Under the pieces are notes generated by a model. It had not been told where the DNA came from and searched no databases. It saw only the letters and a program-made list of their open reading frames with translations. 64,000 nt of DNA from Symsagittifera roscoffensis (lineage: Eukaryota; Xenacoelomorpha; Acoela; Convolutidae), in the NCBI RefSeq assembly GCF_963678635.1, contig NC_087064.1:17353802-17417801 (forward strand), given 5' to 3'. Numbering within the stretch: the first letter of the stretch is position 1; each line of letters starts with the position of its first letter. Shown in pieces: positions 59,600 through 64,000 of the stretch. A program made the translations under genes and the position numbers.

Positions 59600-59813
59600 C
59601 GTAATTGTTCTCAGATTGCTGTCGCTTCGTTGGTTGACGGCAGATTGAATCGAATGTACGGATGGTGCTCGTGATATATTTCCAAAAAAATCAGATTCAG
59701 TTTAATTAAGAATATAACTACGGACAAGCTGCAATTCACTATGCTTACAATTTGATATGTCAAAGTCAGAGTCCCAAATCAAAAATAAGTTCTTCAGAGA
59801 TTAATCAAAATCA
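59600..59813 (-). repeat. 5' LTR-like end of the BEL/Pao element
   Basis: About 59675-59813 is the partner of 53413-53569 (shared AAGCTGC, AAAGTCAGAGTC, AAAAATAAGTTC and TCAGAGA blocks). On the minus strand it would open with TGATTTTGATTAATCTC at 59813. The inner limit near 59600 is a length-based guess. A primer-binding site could not be identified. Divergence from the other end implies an old insertion. Confidence 0.55.
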
Positions 59814-61440
59814 AAATTAATGAGAAGTCATTAACAGCACAAAAAAATTTCCCTCAGAAAAATCTGTTTTTTTTAAAAAACTTCTAACCAATTTAAAATC
59901 TTTTGATTTACCGAAATCTAACCTTTGGAATTTGAGACCTCAAATTCATGTAAAACAATAAGTTACATGAAATTCATCTGCGTCTGCGAGTACGCTCAGT
60001 TCTTTCTTTCTGAATAAGTTTTTCGAAGAAGCCATGGTTTTGATTTTACGTCCGTTTTTAAAACTGTTTGATTTTCCATAAAATGACCCTCACAATTGTT
60101 CGATGTTTTTTCTGCATCAGCGGTTACCATCAAATTGTTTTCACAAACAACTATTTTTTTCAAAAAAGTCAAATTTTCGAAATTTATACCGGTTTTGAAA
60201 ACTATTCAACTTTTCTGAATAACAAACCTTCCAAATCTGAAAAATTGTGTTCAACCAAAAAAACTGTGGTAAGAGGATCATTTGCGTTTTAACTTTTTCT
60301 AAATACTAGTCTATCAAATTTGACCTGAAGTCTATTTCTCTTCTATTTCTCTTCTCCTTTTAAGAGTCCTCTCACTTATTTGTTTTAATGGAAACAAAAT
60401 TAAGGTTTAAGGTAAGTAAAAATTTCAAAATTACCATCACCTGCATCAGTAGAAGAAATACAAAAAACCTCCAGCAGGTACATTCAGATATTGCTGGACA
60501 CTATATAATTTTTAGCAGGGCATACAAACAATTTGGTTCAACAATTTTGCATGCAAAAACAACTGATGATTTACCATATAACAAATATCAAAAACTAAGA
60601 AATTGCTCCCTTTGCTTTTTGTTGCAACCACTGAATTTCAGGAGCAGATTTGATTTCGGTAGCATTACGAGGCCAACTGTGCATTTTGTGAATTGTAAAC
60701 GGATTCCGCAACAGGCCAAAGTCAGATTTGTCGCATAAAAATTTACTCTTTGAAATCAGCTTATATTTTGGAACTTGTTTAAAGACTTGTATCTGGAATC
60801 CAGAAACATACAGACATAAAACTATGCGCCTATTCGGTGCACAATCTGGTCTCGTAATGAGTTTTTCCTTTTTTTGAACATATCACCCCGTATCAAAACT
60901 GCGATGACCTTAGTTTGTTCCAGAACATTAAATTTTTGTAACTTGTCTTAGCAAAAATGTTTGGAAAAAAAATGATTTTTAAACTGACAGTTACCATTTT
61001 TTTTGCTTCAATTTTTCAAAAAATCACTTTCAAAACTAATGATTTAATTAATTAGTGCAGCAGATATGGTAGAGAAGGACTTTGGTCGGTTTGTATATAG
61101 GGTAAAAAGAGTCTTATAATCTATACAGGAAATGGTCTCTAGTTTTTTAAAGACAAGCGAAAAATTACCAGTTCTTAGGCAGACCAAATTGATTTTCAAA
61201 GGTCTTTCAACAACCCAAAAACACCATATTGTGCAAAAATTTTAGGCTGCAAGAAAGCATCCAATTTTAAGCTGCATCCATTCAAACACTCGCAGGCTAT
61301 AAATTAAACAAATTATCAAAAAATTCATCATAATGTAATTCTGAGCGCGCAATTTTCTTGATCAAATAACTGCGCAAAATCATGTTTATCTAAAGAGAAA
61401 CAGATATAAGAGCATAATGCAAACTGTTCAACTCAAAAAA

Positions 61441-61668
61441 TAAATTTATTGCTGATATTTTTTTACATCCATTTTTCATGCGAATTTGTTTGCTTCTTAG
61501 GTTTCTTCAGTTGGTTGCAAGCATGTCATGACTAACTTTGATTCTCTTCTCCATACATCAAGGATTGACGAGGCAATTTATTGTGAGAAACTGACATGCA
61601 ATTTTTACTTGAAATTTTTGTTCTCGCGTTGGAGCTAGTCTTTTTCTGTAATGATATGCAATTATTCA
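61441..61668 (+). pseudogene. Relic of the saposin-like gene
   Basis: This aligns with the intact gene at 50384-50686, including the conserved leader, AATTTGTTTGCTTCT of the signal-peptide end, TTGCAAGCATGTC near the first cysteine pair, and TATTGTGAGAAACTGACATGC for C56 to C61. The start ATG is lost (the aligned triplet falls in AATAAAT). A TAG at 61498-61500 replaces the Glu codon at the end of the signal peptide. Short deletions remove part of the first helix and much of the C-terminal half. No frame can yield the saposin fold. The upstream TATAAAT element is still present. Confidence 0.8.
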
Positions 61669-61879
61669 AAAAAAATTATTAAGAAATCATTATCATAATT
61701 CAACACAAAATACATTAATTAACAATTTTCAATTTAATTCTTGAATTGCATTCTTTTATTGTCTTGTTAAACTCGGCTCGCATTGTTACGTTGAAAAAAA
61801 AACAAGAAGAAAAATAGAAAGCAGACATGAGGGCTGGTGTTCAAGCTGCAAAAATTTTAGGTCAAAATTTTTCAAATTT

Positions 61880-62005
61880 TTTGTACGTTTTTAGTGCGTT
61901 TTAAGTTACATTTTTGGACCGAGAAAATAAAATAAAATTCATACGTTTTACGTTTTTAGTACGTTTTACGTTATATTTTGTACCGAGAAAAAATATAAAA
62001 TTCTG
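61880..62005. repeat. 65-bp tandem repeat, two copies
   Basis: CGTTTTTAGTGCGTTTTA at 61886 recurs as CGTTTTTAGTACGTTTTA at 61951. Each is followed by a GTTA(C/T)ATTTT-G-ACCGAGAAAA block and an AAAATTC end. It is absent from the matching part of the left duplication copy, so it arose or inserted after the duplication. No coding role is seen. Confidence 0.75.
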
Positions 62006-62370
62006 TGTCAACTAGAAGTTTTATTAGTTTATTAAGTTTTCATAAGTAAATTGATTAGAAAATGAACAGCGCAGTCATTGGAACTGGAACTACTTCAATT
62101 AACTTTATGCACTGGTTTCAGACAGTTTGCAATCATTTACAAAAAAAGTATATTGAAGAAAAGTTCTTAAGCAAGGAAATTTTGAAAAAAAAAATAGATT
62201 TGTTGTGAACAGCACAAGTGATATGCATACAAATGAAGGTTTCTGACTGAAGCTGAGAAGTAGCTTTCCAAGGTTTGTAAGAAGTTAAGAATTTGTGAAC
62301 TGGCCCATTCAAACGATGAAACGTTGAAACGCGTCAATTTGTTTTCATTGGCTGGGTTGTTTTGCAAAAA

Positions 62371-64000
62371 AAAATTTATTTATTTTGGTAACACATAATA
62401 AAACAATGAAAAAAAAAAAACGCAATATAGGATACAGTTAAATGTTGAAGCAATGAAAAAGCGATGGCACATTTTTTATACGCAAGTGAAATTTTGAAAT
62501 TTGTAAATTAAACCGTTGAAGCAATTAAAATTGTTGATTCGTTTTTTGGCTCAAAATGATTCCCTAAAAATTAAGACGAGCTTCGAGTTTATGCCATTAC
62601 CTTAAAACATTTTGTTTCAATGATTAAACCTGGTGTGCAATTGCTGAAATGTTACCTTAAAACATTTTGTTTCAATGATTCAACTTGGTGTGCAACTGTT
62701 GAAAAGTTTGAAGCAATATACTCAAGCAATGTAATTATGCAATTTCAATAAAGTCGATGGCTGAAATTGACTTGCAATAACTTTAGGTTCGTCAAAGTAA
62801 CCTAATAAATCGATGAGATTTTGGTACTTTTCTTGCTTGCTTGATTTACAAAAATCATTTTTAGCGCAGTTTTTTTCATGAAAACAGGAAACAATTGATG
62901 TTAATTTGCATCTTGATGCGATTAAAAAATATGGATATAAAAATAGAGAGTTCGTAACTTGAAGTTCAGCAAGTCTTAAAGGGCAAATATGAGCCTTTTT
63001 GCTCCAACTTTCAAAGAAAGTGAGGAATATATACGCACTGATTGGCTTTTATTTATTCAGCCCGATATTAAAAGATTATGTTCCCTCGGATGCTTGATGT
63101 TTTGATCTGCATGAGATCAACCGTGTGTGTATACCACTATAGTAAACTAGCCACTAGTCTGTCAAACCGGTCGTTTCCACGTTTCGCTGCTCGTTCGATG
63201 TTTCTTTTTTCATACAATTGTTTAGTCAATAGATTTTTATGAAACTGTGTGACAAGTAATTTTTCATAATATGAAAATGTATGATAGGCATTTTTGTCAA
63301 CTCGGAATGTTGTTGGATAGCCACTGGAGATATAAATGGAATAACTGCAACATCTTTAAATTCTCTCACATTTTCTTCATCTCTCCTAGAATTACAAAAT
63401 CAAATGCGACTTTCGGACGTTCAATTCACTGGTTTTCCACAGTGACAGATTTGCCTAGTTCTCCGTTTGCTAAAAGCAGCTTTTTGATCACGTTGTTCAA
63501 TTGTCTTGATAATTGGCATGTGGGTTAAATAGTTAATCACAAACACGTCTAGGCTCTCAAAGAGCCGCGTAAAACAATAATTGCACCGCAAAATCTTTGT
63601 TTTTCGATCGTTTAACAGTCAGATTTGGCTCAAATTGTGACAATCTGGACTCCATTTGTGTGGCGAAGATCGAAAAAGCAGGCAATGAAGACCTTTAGAG
63701 TCATTTTTTGACTTTTTTTTGTGTAGAGAAATGAAATTTTATTAAGTGGCAACAATGATTATAAACATACATAACAGTTTTGAAAAGTTTTTTAGAGGTT
63801 TGCTATTTTTTTGTATTTGTATTTTAAAGTTCAGCCAGTTTTAAGTATAAATGTTCAAAACAATGTTAAATATGTTTTTATTGTGATTAACATCAAAAAG
63901 GTTGTTTTTCTTTGAGCCTGAGTGAAATTTGACCTCTTGACTGTTTATAAGAAGCATTTTTGACTTTTCCTAAAAACTATCTCATCAAAAAACTGAAATG
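62371..64000. other. AT-rich flank without a supported gene
   Basis: This stretch holds long A/T runs, the 55-bp tandem repeat at 62597-62706 and short ORFs with no recognisable domain, for example 63271-63528. The last ~35 bases (TTTTCCTAAAAACTATCTCATCAAAA) resemble 48994-49025 of the left duplication copy and may mark another copy running off the window. I see no RNA gene. Confidence 0.5.
62597..62706. repeat. 55-bp tandem repeat, two copies
   Basis: TTACCTTAAAACATTTTGTT starts at 62597 and again at 62652. Each copy continues through TTCAATGATT and TGGTGTGCAA, then TTGCTGAAA or CTGTTGAAA. The two copies differ at only a few positions, so this is a recent local duplication. Confidence 0.85.

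Larger units (their letters stand above)
53341..59813 (-). mobile_element. Degenerate BEL/Pao LTR retrotransposon
   Basis: A minus-strand element of about 6.5 kb is inserted in the right copy of the segmental duplication. From its 5' end (high coordinates) it shows an LTR-like end, a gag region with DUF1759, a zinc knuckle, a DUF1758 aspartic protease, a shortened RT, RNase H, integrase, a DUF5641-type C-terminus and a second LTR-like end. This domain order is diagnostic of BEL/Pao. Every domain carries frameshifts or stops, so the element is dead. AATGAG flanks it on both sides (53335-53340 and 59819-59824) and is a possible target-site duplication, with boundaries uncertain by about 20 bp. 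Insertion post-dates the segmental duplication, because the left copy has the unoccupied site near 48250. Confidence 0.88.
59814..62370. repeat. Segmental duplication, right copy, part 2
   Basis: Collinearity with the left copy resumes directly after the BEL/Pao element. TTAATGAG (59817-59824) and CCCTCAGAAAAA near 59850 match 48247-48300. The TTCATCTGC-TC-GCGAGTACGCT block near 59970 matches 48410. TTTTCTGCATCAGCGGTTAC near 60110 matches 48550. Homology continues through the saposin relic to about 62370. ORFs at 60068-60292 and 60388-60738 are not conserved in the left copy and show no domain, so they are not called. Confidence 0.8.

Noticed and set aside
60388-60738. 116-residue ORF
   Set aside because: It has no recognisable domain, and the matching part of the other duplication copy does not keep the frame.
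63271-63528. 85-residue ORF near the right end
   Set aside because: It is a single unsupported frame in AT-rich DNA with no signal peptide or domain and no nearby splice-consistent extension that I can defend.
1-64000. Telomeric repeats (TTAGGC or TTAGG type)
   Set aside because: No tandem run was seen, so the satellite block cannot be called subtelomeric from this window.

Overview
The window comes from a eukaryote, most likely an invertebrate and plausibly a nematode. The evidence is AT-rich intergenic DNA with long A/T runs, a degenerate BEL/Pao retrotransposon, a short secreted saposin-B peptide like the nematode amoebapore/caenopore family, and splice-like TTTTCAG / GTAAGT signals. No bacterial operon, CRISPR array, rRNA or tRNA gene was found. 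The species cannot be named from the sequence.

Positions 1-46430 are a satellite block with no gene I can support. The monomer is about 367 bp; landmark-to-landmark spacings at the left end are 367, 368, 369 and 366. There are three arrays (1-12820, 14702-35854, 37738-46430), separated by two nearly identical 1.9-kb AT-rich spacers (12821-14701 and 35855-37737). The spacers are built from their own ~0.69-kb tandem family, and a partial copy of it (46431-46965) also caps the right edge. Monomers fall into zones: a 'gag-cgg / gag-ctc' type (A/B), a 'ctgaaa' dimer type (C/D, period about 730 bp), diverged monomers beside the spacers, and an 'E/F' type. Several layers of higher-order repetition overlie this: a 1,470-bp tetramer, a ~728-bp dimer, a 3,671-bp decamer, and a very recent tandem duplication of the whole layout with an offset of about 23.0-24.7 kb. 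The two large copies differ by whole-dimer indels, a 193-bp partial-monomer insertion and conversion-like patches.

Positions 46966-62370 are low-copy DNA dominated by an old, diverged segmental duplication. The left copy (about 47070-51430) carries an intact single-exon gene for a secreted 100-residue saposin-B peptide (50384-50686). The right copy (about 52720-53340 plus 59814-62370) carries a broken relic of the same gene (about 61441-61668). A ~6.5-kb minus-strand BEL/Pao element (53341-59813) has inserted into the right copy. It has diverged LTR-like ends, recognisable gag, zinc knuckle, protease, RT, RNase H, integrase and C-terminal domains, and many frameshifts and stops. Between the two copies lie a foldback element (about 51500-51880), a perfect 23-bp hairpin and short GC-containing repeats.

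Positions 62370-64000 are AT-rich DNA in which I see only a 55-bp tandem repeat and a few short ORFs that I do not support as genes. The only gene I would call functional in the window is the saposin-like one.
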